NCBI GenBank assembly: GCA_009993885.1
Contig: JAACSN010000004.1
Location: 1 to 59,105 of the forward strand
Reading direction: 5' to 3'
DNA length: 59,105 nucleotides
Source: Alphaproteobacteria bacterium
GTDB taxonomy: Bacteria > Pseudomonadota > Alphaproteobacteria > Caedimonadales > UBA9215
Every line of letters starts with the position of its first letter. The first letter of the stretch is position 1. Both the position numbers and the translations under genes were made by a program. Positions 48,947-57,573 of the stretch are shown in pieces. Under the pieces are notes generated by a model that had not been told where the DNA came from, searched no databases, and saw only the letters and a program-made list of their open reading frames with translations.

Positions 48947-49915
48947 ATGCCTCTTCCCAATTCCCTTTTAAAAAAACTCGAGGAATCCTTCGAAACAACA
49001 GATAAGTTAGCGGTAAAGAACGAACGTTACTATTTAACGCAAAACTATACCGACCAAGAAAAAGAAAACCTGAAAAGACGTATCCGAAACACGCACCAAC
49101 GTCTCTCTTATCTGGCAACTCGAGTCCCTGCGACTTATGCGGTTTGCGAAGACGTTCTTGGACGTCTGGCTCAATATGACTTTGAATTCTCTTCCCTCCT
49201 CGATCTCGGCGCCGGCCCCGGAACTGCCTCCATTTGTGCAAAATATATTTTCCCCGAGCTCGAAAAAATCAGCCTCATTGATCAAGATAAAGACTTTAAA
49301 GTTTTTGCAGAGTCATTCCTTAAAGTTGCTCACCACACCCAACCTCTTTACGAACTCCACGATATTTCAAAGATCTCGAAATTTCCTCCAACCGATCTGG
49401 TCATTTCTTCCTATTTTCTTAACGAACTTAGCGAAAAAAATGCCGGCAGCATCCTTCATAAAGCTTGGCTTGCCACAAAAAAGGCTCTCGTAATCATCGA
49501 ACCCGGCACACCGAAAGCTTTTAAAAATCTTAAGAAATTACGCCAAGAGCTCATCAATTATGGAGCGCACATCTTGGCTCCCTGCCCCCATGAAAACGCC
49601 TGTCCTTTGGGCGACGACGACTGGTGTCATTTCTCCGTCCGGCTCGAGCGTACGCCTCTTCACAAGTACATTAAGGAGGCAACGCTCTCCTATGAGGACG
49701 AGAAATTTTCATACCTCATTGCCGTCAAAGGGCCTTACAAACCCATATCCCTCCCCCGTCTCATCAAAAAGCCGCGCAAACGCCCCGGTCACGTAATAGT
49801 TGACCTTTGCACGGCAAACGGGTTACAACAGGAAACCTTCTCAAAAAAAGATAAAGCGCTTTATAAAGACGCCCAAAAATTAAAATGGGGCGATTGCCTT
49901 AAGAGTGAAAAGTAA
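48947..49915 (+). CDS. Rsm22/METTL17-type ribosomal small subunit methyltransferase-like protein
   Basis: 322 residues. SAM-binding fold with motif I LLDLGAGPGTASICAKY and ISLIDQDKDF. The region CPHENACPLGDDDWCHFSVRLER carries the three cysteines (CPHxxxCP and WCH) that are the signature of Rsm22/METTL17, a mitochondrial ribosome assembly factor whose cysteines bind an iron-sulfur cluster. An N-terminal helix bundle precedes. It starts 10 bases after iscX and is clearly in the isc operon. The methyl target is not known from sequence. Confidence 0.88.
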   Translation: MPLPNSLLKKLEESFETTDKLAVKNERYYLTQNYTDQEKENLKRRIRNTHQRLSYLATRVPATYAVCEDVLGRLAQYDFEFSSLLDLGAGPGTASICAKYIFPELEKISLIDQDKDFKVFAESFLKVAHHTQPLYELHDISKISKFPPTDLVISSYFLNELSEKNAGSILHKAWLATKKALVIIEPGTPKAFKNLKKLRQELINYGAHILAPCPHENACPLGDDDWCHFSVRLERTPLHKYIKEATLSYEDEKFSYLIAVKGPYKPISLPRLIKKPRKRPGHVIVDLCTANGLQQETFSKKDKALYKDAQKLKWGDCLKSEK

Positions 49916-49921
49916 TTAAAG

Positions 49922-51040
49922 ATGACTGATTTGAATTTAGACCTTGGCTTTGATAAACCGCGTTCAAAAACACGCGTAGTCGTTGCCATGTCCGGTGGCG
50001 TTGATAGCTCCGTTACAGCGGCTCTTCTTAAAGAAGCAGGGTATGATGTCATCGGTATGACCATGCAGCTTTATGACCACGGCGAAGTGGTTGCTAAAAA
50101 GGCCTGTTGCGCGGGTATTGATATTTATGATGCAAAAAACGTAGCAGATAAAATTGGCATTCCCCATTATGTCTTGAATTTTGAGAGCAAATTTAAAGAA
50201 TCCGTCATGGAAGATTTTGCCGATACCTACCTTAAAGGCGAAACCCCCATTCCTTGCGTGCGTTGTAATGAGACCGTTAAATTCCGCGATATGTTTCAAA
50301 TGGCCAAAGACCTTGGTGCCGATTGCTTGGCAACAGGGCACTATGTCAAACGCCTTGACGGCTCCCACGGGCCTGAACTTCACAGCGCAAATGACAGTGC
50401 GCGCGATCAAAGCTATTTCCTCTTTTCCACCACAAAAGAACAACTGAAATTTTTGCGTTTTCCCTTGGGCGGTATGCCGAAAAGTGAAACCAGAGAACAC
50501 GCTCACCGCCATGGTTTAACCGTGGCAGATAAGCCCGATAGTCAGGACATTTGCTTTGTTCCGGACGGGAATTACGCTAAAATTGTCGAAAAACTCCGTC
50601 CGGGAGCCCTTGAAGAAGGCAATATCCTTAACCTTGAAGGCACTGTTTTAGGGCGTCATAACGGGATCATTAATTACACCATAGGGCAACGGCGAGGCCT
50701 TGGGATTGCAACAACCGACGGATCTGCCCTCTATGTGATTAGACTGAATCCCGACACACATGAGGTAATCGTCGGCCCCAAAGAGGCGTTGGCTCGAAAA
50801 GAAATTGGTATTTCCGGCATCACTTGGCTGGGCTACGATGCTGAAAAGGCCGATGTCTATGATATCTCTGTTAAGATCAGATCCACCCAAGCCCCCCTTC
50901 CGGCGACCCTCAAATTTACAGGAGAGCGCACGGGAACCATCACCCTTGAGACTCCCGAATATGGTGTTTCCGGCGGGCAAGCTTGTGTCTTTTACCAAGG
51001 GTCAAGAGTCTTAGGAGGCGGCTGGATTCAGTCCCTATAA
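49922..51040 (+). CDS. mnmA: MnmA, tRNA-uridine 2-sulfurtransferase
   Basis: Thiolates wobble U34 of tRNA-Lys, tRNA-Glu and tRNA-Gln with sulfur relayed from IscS. PP-loop [15 protein letters not shown], catalytic cysteines in [11 protein letters not shown] and [12 protein letters not shown]-terminal beta barrel. Length 372. It starts 7 bases after the Rsm22-like gene, so tRNA thiolation shares a transcript with its sulfur donor. Its 3' end overlaps thiQ by 6 bases on the other strand. Confidence 0.96.
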   Translation: MTDLNLDLGFDKPRSKTRVVVAMSGGVDSSVTAALLKEAGYDVIGMTMQLYDHGEVVAKKACCAGIDIYDAKNVADKIGIPHYVLNFESKFKESVMEDFADTYLKGETPIPCVRCNETVKFRDMFQMAKDLGADCLATGHYVKRLDGSHGPELHSANDSARDQSYFLFSTTKEQLKFLRFPLGGMPKSETREHAHRHGLTVADKPDSQDICFVPDGNYAKIVEKLRPGALEEGNILNLEGTVLGRHNGIINYTIGQRRGLGIATTDGSALYVIRLNPDTHEVIVGPKEALARKEIGISGITWLGYDAEKADVYDISVKIRSTQAPLPATLKFTGERTGTITLETPEYGVSGGQACVFYQGSRVLGGGWIQSL

Positions 51041-51625
51041 AAGAACCTTCTTTCCCCCAAGCGCTTCAATTTCTCTTTCATCGTGGGTCGTAAAAATCAG
51101 CAATTGCCCCTTATGTTCCGTTAAGCTTTTCACAACCTTGACGGCTCTTTCTTTATTCTCTTGATCAAGCCCTTTAAAAGGCTCATCCAATAAAACCAGA
51201 GGCCTTTTTTGCAATAACGTTTGGGCTAATAAAACCCTTTGCCGTTGCCCGCCTGAAAGCTCTCCGGTCTTTTTTTGCAAAAGGTCGGCAACCCCCAACC
51301 CCTCGGCCGTTTCAAGAATTTCTTTCGGGGATGCCCTGCTAAATGCGATATTTTTTTGCACACTTAAATGATCGAATAAAGGCGCGTCTTGTCGCAAATA
51401 AGCAAGTGCCGCAAGTGATTTTTTTTCCCCCTTGTCGGTCATATAAATTTCTCCGCCGTAGGGTTTTAAAAAACCGGCAATTAAATCCAAAAACGTGGTT
51501 TTTCCAACGCCGCTTTCTCCTTGAATCGCAACGGGCTGTTCATTGGAAAAAACAAAATCGTAAGTCAATTCCTTCTCTTTTCCCCCATGGGAAAATCGTA
51601 AATTATTAAGATGTAATGTGATCAT
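51035..51625 (-). CDS. thiQ: Thiamine ABC transporter ATP-binding protein
   Basis: About 196 residues from the ATG at 51625, with AAAAGGG in front. Walker [19 protein letters not shown], signature [16 protein letters not shown], Walker [13 protein letters not shown] and switch His in [13 protein letters not shown]. Short ATPase typical of ThiQ. The thiP stop lies 20 bases inside it. Last gene of the thiBPQ operon. Confidence 0.88.
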   Translation of the reverse strand: MITLHLNNLRFSHGGKEKELTYDFVFSNEQPVAIQGESGVGKTTFLDLIAGFLKPYGGEIYMTDKGEKKSLAALAYLRQDAPLFDHLSVQKNIAFSRASPKEILETAEGLGVADLLQKKTGELSGGQRQRVLLAQTLLQKRPLVLLDEPFKGLDQENKERAVKVVKSLTEHKGQLLIFTTHDEREIEALGGKKVLL

Positions 51626-53024
51626 AAACCCTTTTCTTTCTTGTATTAAATCCGTAGCTGATCCCATAAACAATCCCCGTCAACAGAACTAAACAGGCCA
51701 TATAAAAAGTTGCCTTTTCCGTGTCATAACGCAAAAAAGCCTGATAGGTCAGAACGGGAAGGGTTTCTACTTCCATTTGCCCCAAGAGCAGCGGGAAGGA
51801 TAAATTCCCCATGGAAAAACACATAATCATAGCAAATTTGCGTCTTATTTTTTGATGCAAGTAAGGCCAAATTATAACCGTAAAAACTTCAAAAAAGGAT
51901 AAATTTAGCAGATGAATTTGATTTCCGTAACGCTCTTGAAAAACCTTAAAATCAGGCAAAAAACTTTTAAGACAAAAGGGTAAATAGGCCAACAAAGTTG
52001 AGCCTATAATAAGAGAATACATAATAATTTTTCCCTCTAAAAAAGAATGGCACAGCAAAAAAATAGCCCCTCCTAAAACAATTTTAGGCACGCTTAAAAA
52101 GAGGTATGTTAGGGTTGAAAAAAGAGACGTAATCGGCCGCGACGATTTTAAAAAATAAGTTAAAAAACTCAGGGTGATCCCCACAACAAAAAAACTACCG
52201 GTACTGCCGAGCATCACCGTTAAGACCAAAGATTTCAAAGCCGTTTCAACCCCCTCATGGGGTAAAAGCAAAGTCCTTAAAACAGCGATCAAAGGCAGAC
52301 AATAAATTCCTAACACCCCCCCTAAAAACAGCTCTTTTATCCCGCGAAAACGCCCTTGAAAAATCGCCGGCTCACTTTGAATTTTTGCTTCTTTTTGTTG
52401 CTGTTTTTGAGGGTAAAGTAACATTGTAAAAGCAAGGCTTAACGCAAGTTGCAAAGCCAAAAAAAAGACGGCATTTTTAAAATCAAAGGACACGCTTAAA
52501 GCATGGTAAAGCGCCACACTCAACGTTGTTGACGCAGGGCCGCCGCCCAGTAAAAGGACAACGGAAAAACTGCTCAACGATAAACTGAGAACCACCAAGA
52601 AACTATTAATGAGCGTTGCCCGCAGTGCCGGAAATTCAAGGTGCAATAATCGATCCTTTTTAGAAAAACCGAGAAGGTCGCATTGGCGTTGCAAAGGGGG
52701 TGTTACAAAACGCCCGTAGGCTCCTCGAAGTTGCGTCATACAATAAGCGGCATTCAAAAACACATGCACCAAAACAATGCCTTGCAATCCGTATAAAGCT
52801 TCTCCCCCGTTTTCGTCAAAAAGCAGCATAAATCCGAGGGTCGGAACCATCACGGGCGCAACAAATATCAGCGCGCCCGCAGACATTAGAATCCCCTCTA
52901 GCCTCAACCCTTGATAGCACCACAAGAACCGAGCAAGAGCCGCCCCTAAAAACACGCTAAAAACTGCCGACAAGACAGATTGCAACAGGGTAAATTTTAA
53001 AATTTCAAACCAGAAAAGTTCCAT
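51606..53024 (-). CDS. thiP: Thiamine ABC transporter permease
   Basis: About 472 residues. The start at 53024 overlaps the thiB stop in TAATG. Some 11-12 hydrophobic helices in two halves, as in the fused ThiP/FbpB permeases, with an EAA-type loop in each half (LLGFSKKDRLLHLEFPALR in the first). Operon position between thiB and thiQ and the riboswitch upstream identify the substrate as thiamine or a derivative. Confidence 0.87.
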   Translation of the reverse strand: MELFWFEILKFTLLQSVLSAVFSVFLGAALARFLWCYQGLRLEGILMSAGALIFVAPVMVPTLGFMLLFDENGGEALYGLQGIVLVHVFLNAAYCMTQLRGAYGRFVTPPLQRQCDLLGFSKKDRLLHLEFPALRATLINSFLVVLSLSLSSFSVVLLLGGGPASTTLSVALYHALSVSFDFKNAVFFLALQLALSLAFTMLLYPQKQQQKEAKIQSEPAIFQGRFRGIKELFLGGVLGIYCLPLIAVLRTLLLPHEGVETALKSLVLTVMLGSTGSFFVVGITLSFLTYFLKSSRPITSLFSTLTYLFLSVPKIVLGGAIFLLCHSFLEGKIIMYSLIIGSTLLAYLPFCLKSFLPDFKVFQERYGNQIHLLNLSFFEVFTVIIWPYLHQKIRRKFAMIMCFSMGNLSFPLLLGQMEVETLPVLTYQAFLRYDTEKATFYMACLVLLTGIVYGISYGFNTRKKRVYDHITS

Positions 53025-54163
53025 TATTTTTTGTACCCCGCTGCCATCCACTTTCTCAGATTCTCGGCCTCTTTTATCTCTCCCCCCTCAAGGAGAAAGG
53101 CGTCTTGAGGGCGACATTTTTCATAAGTCTCCGGTAGCGAAATTTTAATAACAGGATAGGCATAATTATCAATCACGCCCTGTTGTGCAGCCTTTGAAAG
53201 CAACACTTCTAAAAACAAAATAGCCCTTGGGTGAGGAGATATTTTTCGGCTCACAAAGGCTGTCATGACCTGCAACGGATGCGCCGTTTTCTTAAAAGAA
53301 GCCCACCTGACAAACGGTTGGCCGTTCGCCTGATGATAAAGAATCGACGTCGTATAACTCAGCATGACCTTTGCACGCCCTCGGTTAAAAAGGGAAAAGG
53401 CACCGGACCAACCTTTAGGATAGGTAAGCGTTTTCTCATGGAGCATCTCATAGTCGGACGGAGCCACCCAAGACAACGCGCCCCGCCCTACCATGGATGT
53501 TCGAGGGTCAGGCACAACAAGACTTTTAGGCGGCAAACTTTTAAGAAAATCCCCTAAGGTTTCTTGGGCGGGTTGAAGCGCTTCTTCCTCATATAAAAAC
53601 GCAAGATAAGCATAGCTTAGAGGTAGAAAATTTTTATTTTTCCACGAAAAAGGCAAAGTGAGTTTTTGGAAAAGCGCCGGCGGAAGAGACTCTGCCAAAG
53701 ACGCAATACGAGGATCATTCATCCTTTCCCCCTCGAGCCCCACAACCACATCTGCTTTTAAGTGTTTCCCTTCCAGAAGAATTTTTCCAACCAGATCGCT
53801 GCCCGAAAACGGTTTTAGAATCAAAGGAAAACTGCAGTGTTTCACCAAAGCTTCTTTTTGCGTTACATACAACGTTTCATGAATATAAACAACAAGCGGT
53901 TTTTCCGGCGCATCCGCTTTTAAAGAAGTCCCAAGGGAGGAGAGAATAAGCACCGTGATACTGAACAGGGCAAGCAAAAACGGCCTAAAAAAGGACTTGA
54001 ATTCTTGACGGTGTAACTTTAAAGACCGACCATAAAAGGGTAAAAGGCTATCCCGTAACTTGATAGGTTGGCGATCCGAATTTACGAGCCTATGGCACAG
54101 GCGTGGTCTATGAAAAAAAGCAGAAAAAAGGTCGCCTAAAAGACCCCAAAAGAAAAAAGTCAT
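53024..54163 (-). CDS. thiB: Thiamine-binding protein of the ABC transporter, N-terminally extended
   Basis: 380 residues from the ATG at 54163, whose ribosome site GGAGGAATTGGG is at the 3' end of the riboswitch. Residues ~59-80 (FFRPFLLALFSITVLILSSLG) look like the signal or anchor segment, followed by the binding domain (VVYIHETLYVTQKEALV..., SYAYLAFLYEEEAL, VVPDPRTSMVGRG). Typical ThiB starts directly with its signal peptide, so ~58 extra residues in front are unusual. Either the extension is real or translation starts at a non-ATG codon nearer the signal. Confidence 0.82.
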   Translation of the reverse strand: MTFFFWGLLGDLFSAFFHRPRLCHRLVNSDRQPIKLRDSLLPFYGRSLKLHRQEFKSFFRPFLLALFSITVLILSSLGTSLKADAPEKPLVVYIHETLYVTQKEALVKHCSFPLILKPFSGSDLVGKILLEGKHLKADVVVGLEGERMNDPRIASLAESLPPALFQKLTLPFSWKNKNFLPLSYAYLAFLYEEEALQPAQETLGDFLKSLPPKSLVVPDPRTSMVGRGALSWVAPSDYEMLHEKTLTYPKGWSGAFSLFNRGRAKVMLSYTTSILYHQANGQPFVRWASFKKTAHPLQVMTAFVSRKISPHPRAILFLEVLLSKAAQQGVIDNYAYPVIKISLPETYEKCRPQDAFLLEGGEIKEAENLRKWMAAGYKK

Positions 54164-54166
54164 CCC

Positions 54167-54275
54167 AATTCCTCCGCCGGCATTATCCGGATCAGGTTTT
54201 CGGGTTAGGCACCATGCCCTCTCAGCCGTTGTTACGCAAATCACCTTTGCGTAACCACAGCACCCCGTTGAGTGT
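54167..54275 (-). promoter_or_regulatory. TPP riboswitch (THI element)
   Basis: On the minus strand the conserved parts come in order: CGGGGTGCT (from 54267), GGCTGAGAGGGCATGG, AACCCGAAAACCTGATCCGG and ATAATGCCGGCGGAGGAA. This is the TPP-binding aptamer. The purine-rich end overlaps the ribosome site of thiB, so binding of TPP should block translation of the transporter. Confidence 0.95.
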
Positions 54276-54279
54276 TGCT

Positions 54280-54314
54280 ATAAAATAAAAGACGGTTACA
54301 AAAGATAAGCCGTC
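54280..54314 (-). terminator. Terminator-like hairpin on the minus strand before the riboswitch
   Basis: GACGG (54314 down) pairs with CCGTC with an 14-base loop, followed on the minus strand by TTTTATTTTA. No minus-strand protein gene ends just before it. It may end a small RNA. Confidence 0.5.
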
Positions 54315-54475
54315 ATCTTCCCCACATCATAATCCGACACGCAACCGAGTCAATGGAAAAAGTATCGGGAGCAACGAACCTAGCCATTTCCCCAAATTTC
54401 GCCGACCCCATCATGCCACCTCAGTCGTTTTAATAACACCAAAGCTCGTCATGACCTATGACGTGATACGGTCGA
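54315..54475 (-). ncRNA. Candidate small RNA, family unassigned
   Basis: About 160 bases without an ORF, ending in a terminator on the minus strand. A perfect hairpin CGTCAT-aggtc-ATGACG lies near its 5' end (around 54448-54464). A TAGAAT box just upstream (about 54478-54483) could be a -10. Family not recognised; it may be an unidentified leader. Confidence 0.3.
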
Positions 54476-54644
54476 AATTCTACTTTTAAAGCCCCCTATA
54501 AAAGGGAGTACCAGCAAAATTATTTAGGGAAATCACCTGCCGTGTGAGTTTGATATATGCGTTAAAAAGAGGGAGAAAACTCAAAGGGATTGCCTTTTAG
54601 GTCTTTTTTATGCTAAAAGTTAAGGGAAAAATAGGAGGCCTCTT

Positions 54645-55376
54645 TTGACGCATACTGCCGCTACCTTTGAGACTCTGTCCGATTTAAAAGAGTACATTCA
54701 AGCCGATGAGAGCTTGGCTGCCATTCGTCGCTTTGCAAAAGAAAAATTGGGAGAAACCAATGATCCGGGGCATGATATCTCTCACTGTTTGAGAGTGGCT
54801 ATTTTTGCCCTGCGTTTTGCCGAGGGGAATTGTAACATACGAAATGTTATTGCAGCGGCTCTTTTACATGACGTCATTAACCTGCCAAAAGATGACCCGA
54901 ATTCAAAAAATGCAAGTCAACTTTCAGCACAAGTTACAAGGGATTTTTTGGCTCCCCTTGAATTCTCACTCGACGACATAGAAGATATTGCGTGTGCTGT
55001 GCGGGATCATAGTTACAGCCGCGGTGCAAAGCCTGTTTCGTTGTTAGGAGAGGTTATTCAAGATGCCGATCGCATTGAAGCATTGGGAATGTTAGGAATT
55101 TTTCGCTCTATATCCGTTGGAACTCAATTAACCGCTACGTTTTTTCATCCCCATGATCCGTGGGCAGAAAATCGCGAACTGGATGATAAAAAATACAGTA
55201 TTGACCATTTCTTTGTAAAGCTTTCCAAACTGCCCGAACAAATGAATACGGATATGGCAAAACGCTTGGCGTATGAGAGATGTGCCTCCATGGTTTGGAT
55301 GTTTGAGCATTTGGGCGAAGAAATCGGGCACTCTTGGCCGTATGATCCCCATCAGATCTATCTAAGTAAGAGCTGA
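54645..55376 (+). CDS. HD-domain metal-dependent phosphohydrolase
   Basis: 243 residues from a TTG with AGGAGG 6 bases upstream. HD domain: HDISHCLRVAIFALRF, AAALLHDVINLP and DADRIEALGMLG supply the His/Asp metal ligands. Resembles the YedJ/YpgQ group, small phosphohydrolases thought to act on nucleotides. Substrate not known. It is the only gene on this strand here. Confidence 0.85.
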   Translation: MTHTAATFETLSDLKEYIQADESLAAIRRFAKEKLGETNDPGHDISHCLRVAIFALRFAEGNCNIRNVIAAALLHDVINLPKDDPNSKNASQLSAQVTRDFLAPLEFSLDDIEDIACAVRDHSYSRGAKPVSLLGEVIQDADRIEALGMLGIFRSISVGTQLTATFFHPHDPWAENRELDDKKYSIDHFFVKLSKLPEQMNTDMAKRLAYERCASMVWMFEHLGEEIGHSWPYDPHQIYLSKS

Positions 55377-55442
55377 CTCTTAACCGCCTTTGACTTATTG
55401 TTCATTTTTTTCGGTATATAATACAAGATTTTTGAATGAAAA

Positions 55443-55476
55443 AGAAAAAAGCGGCCGTTTCTCCGAACGCACCGCT
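55443..55476 (-). terminator. Terminator after the HicA-like gene
   Basis: On the minus strand AGCGG..CGTT pairs with AACG..CCGCT around a short loop, followed by TTTTTTC. It lies about 40 bases after the stop at 55515. Confidence 0.75.
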
Positions 55477-55514
55477 ATGATCTTAATTTCTTTGTGAAAG
55501 GAAGGTCTTATCTT

Positions 55515-56339
55515 TTAATCATCAAGATAATCCGACCCGTATCCTGCAAGTGTGAGAACGTCACGCAACTCTTTGATACAGCGCTTACCGTATCCGTGCC
55601 CGCCATGGGGGACAAAAGTTCCGCCGATAACTTTTCCGTTTAAGAGGATTGATCGATGCGATCCCCCGCTTTTTGTGCCTTTTAAAGTACCGCCGATCTT
55701 TTCCCAAAGGATTTGAAATTTGGCAAATGTCGTATTACTAAAGGCTTTTGCATCAAAAATATCTTCCAAGGTTTTAAGGGGTCTCCCCTTGATCATCGGT
55801 TTCGTATCAATAGGTAGGTTGATCGGCTCTATTTTTAGTGACGATGAAAACGCGCCCTGACTCCGCGTCTCATCCTTTTTTGAAACCTCTTCCGGGAACT
55901 CATTATTCGAGGAGATAAGGGGGAAGACGGGCGTAATCTCTACGAGAGCATCTACGGTCTCTTTTTCCTCTTCAAGTTCGGTGAGAGAGGGAGGCAGGGG
56001 CAAAGGATTTTTTCTTTTTTTACCTTTTGAGCGGACTGTAAGACTCTTTTGTGAGGATTCCTTTTTAACGGTTTCAGAAATATCGACGACAACACGTGGA
56101 TAGGGCTTAAGGAAATCAGGGTACGGGAGCGCTTCTAAACCTTTCTTTTCCCCCGAGAATAGGCTTGCGTCATAAAGGGATACAAATTGAGTAACAGGAT
56201 AGGGTGACTTATAGAAAGATGAGTATTGGTAAAGTTGAACCGGGGTTTGCTCGATAATATAAGTATCGTGGTAATAAAGATCGCCAAATTTTTGAAATTC
56301 GGCCGATTGAATAGGATGATCAAGATTAATACTCTCAAG
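55515..56339 (-). CDS. C-terminal part of a two-part protein, with HicA-like domain
   Basis: An open frame of 274 residues with no ATG, GTG or good TTG at its 5' end; the first candidate is a TTG at 56003 with no ribosome site. It begins just after a TAG at 56340-56342, next to the end of the upstream gene in another frame. The first half is Tyr- and Pro-rich, then a Glu/Lys-rich linker. The last ~70 residues (FQILWEKIGGTLKGTKSGGSHR, VIGGTFVPHGGHG) match the HicA fold, with His in GGSHR at the usual catalytic position. Probably the continuation of 56335-56991 after a frameshift. Confidence 0.6.
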   Translation of the reverse strand, partial: LESINLDHPIQSAEFQKFGDLYYHDTYIIEQTPVQLYQYSSFYKSPYPVTQFVSLYDASLFSGEKKGLEALPYPDFLKPYPRVVVDISETVKKESSQKSLTVRSKGKKRKNPLPLPPSLTELEEEKETVDALVEITPVFPLISSNNEFPEEVSKKDETRSQGAFSSSLKIEPINLPIDTKPMIKGRPLKTLEDIFDAKAFSNTTFAKFQILWEKIGGTLKGTKSGGSHRSILLNGKVIGGTFVPHGGHGYGKRCIKELRDVLTLAGYGSDYLDD

Positions 56340-56991
56340 CTAACAGGGCTTCATCGGGAAAACCAAGATCATCATCAAGACCTTGAATGCGATTCCAAAG
56401 ACTCGGGGAGGCACGGAGCATTTTCTTCGTTGAGGCAGGAAGGGTTTTGAGATCTTCTAAGGATAAAAGACCTATGATGAGTCTGTTAATAGTTTGGTAG
56501 GTATCAATCGTTGTCTCGGGAAAGATGCGTAAAGTTTCCGGTACACTTTCTATGATTTCCGGTGACGTTAGATAATAAGCGATGCCGTCAATGTTCTCTT
56601 TTGCACGTAGTAAGTTAGCTTTACGTTTTTGAAGATTGCGAAGACGAAAGTCTAATAAAGTCTTCATAAAGAGCTTCATTTCCATTTTTCCCTCGTGGAC
56701 GTCACGAAGAAAACCGGCCATTTCACTTATATGTTTTATATTTTGCTTAAGAACTTGTACACATTGAGCTGTTTCAATTTTCGGAGCCTCATTTGCGTTA
56801 GAATCACGGAGCATTAAGCTGACAGCTACGGTATCTTCTAAGTGATTTAAATGGTTTTCAAGGTGTTGGTGCAGTTCTTTGAACATGGATTCCCTTGCGG
56901 AGGTTTGCTCCTCAACAAGAAAAGAATTTGAAGCAAAAGAAAGCTGACAAGAAAATACAAAAAGAAAAGTAAAATTTAAAATTTTATTCAT
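56335..56991 (-). CDS. N-terminal part of a secreted protein (frameshift with 55515-56339)
   Basis: 218 residues with a signal peptide (ILNFTFLFVFSCQLSFAS). The mature region is helical (HQHLENHLNHLEDTVAVSL, DFRLRNLQKRKANLLRAKE). It ends at a TGA right where the +1 frame becomes open for 274 more residues, and the junction has no intergenic space. Together the parts make a protein of about 490 residues: signal peptide, helical region, linker, HicA-like domain. Two separate coupled genes remain possible. Confidence 0.65.
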   Translation of the reverse strand: MNKILNFTFLFVFSCQLSFASNSFLVEEQTSARESMFKELHQHLENHLNHLEDTVAVSLMLRDSNANEAPKIETAQCVQVLKQNIKHISEMAGFLRDVHEGKMEMKLFMKTLLDFRLRNLQKRKANLLRAKENIDGIAYYLTSPEIIESVPETLRIFPETTIDTYQTINRLIIGLLSLEDLKTLPASTKKMLRASPSLWNRIQGLDDDLGFPDEALLA

Positions 56992-57082
56992 AAAAAAACA
57001 TCCGATATTTTATACTTATAAAAAACTAATTTATTAAATAACTTCAATTTTGTCAATATTTTTATAGCAAAAGAGGCGTTTC

Positions 57083-57280
57083 ATGTGTGTTATTTTGCGA
57101 TATGACGGGATCATGTCCCACGGATATCCTATTGAGCTTATTAAGGCCGCAAGGTGTCGAGCGCTGTTTCAACAGCCTTATTCACCTGACCTCAACAAAA
57201 TTGACCTACAAAATCGAGACAATGCCGGCCAATATAAAGAACTATTTTTTTATACCGAAAAACACTCAAAAGATCGTTAA
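57083..57280 (+). pseudogene. Stump of an IS630-type transposase gene
   Basis: A frame of 65 residues containing ELIKAARCRALFQQPYSPDLNKID, which resembles the end of IS630-family transposases around the YSPDLNPIE motif with the catalytic acid nearby. The rest of the transposase and the inverted repeats are not seen. Not functional. Confidence 0.65.
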
Positions 57281-57285
57281 AAAGA

Positions 57286-57573
57286 TTACTCTTTTTTATT
57301 TATGACATGCTCACAGTATACGGAAAATGACGAACTAATGCTAAATACCTCCGAACCGTCACTAATAACCAGAGCCTCACAACGCGTGCAAACAAAATCA
57401 CGAAAATATAATTCTAAAATACTGCCCAATAAGATTGTCTCAGGATCACTCAACTCTTCGTCCTTGATATATCTTTTTAAAAGCCCTTTATCCTCTTTGC
57501 CAAAGCTCTCTATATTTTCCTTAACGTATAGTTTTATAGTCTCGTCATCAAAGTAGCAGCCGCGTATCTCCAT
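57286..57573 (-). CDS. Small acidic protein of unknown function
   Basis: 95 residues from an ATG at 57573. Acidic, with three or four cysteines (GCYFDDE, CTRCEAL, YCEHV). No signal peptide or membrane helix. The neighbours are a transposase stump and an AT-rich gap, so it may be accessory DNA. No family recognised. Confidence 0.5.
   Translation of the reverse strand: MEIRGCYFDDETIKLYVKENIESFGKEDKGLLKRYIKDEELSDPETILLGSILELYFRDFVCTRCEALVISDGSEVFSISSSFSVYCEHVINKKE

Noticed and set aside
54164..54244. Extension of thiB upstream of 54163
   Set aside because: The frame stays open, but it is the TPP riboswitch sequence; the ribosome site sits right before the ATG at 54163.
54355..54370. A shared GAAAAAGTATCGG word between 24113 and 54355 as a common RNA motif
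   Set aside because: A 13-base match is expected many times by chance in a window of this size; nothing else aligns around it.
56335..56342. Programmed +1 frameshift like that of prfB at the HicA-like gene junction
   Set aside because: The CUU-UGA slip sequence with an upstream Shine-Dalgarno is missing, and slipping from GCT to CTT would not keep pairing, so a mutation is more likely.
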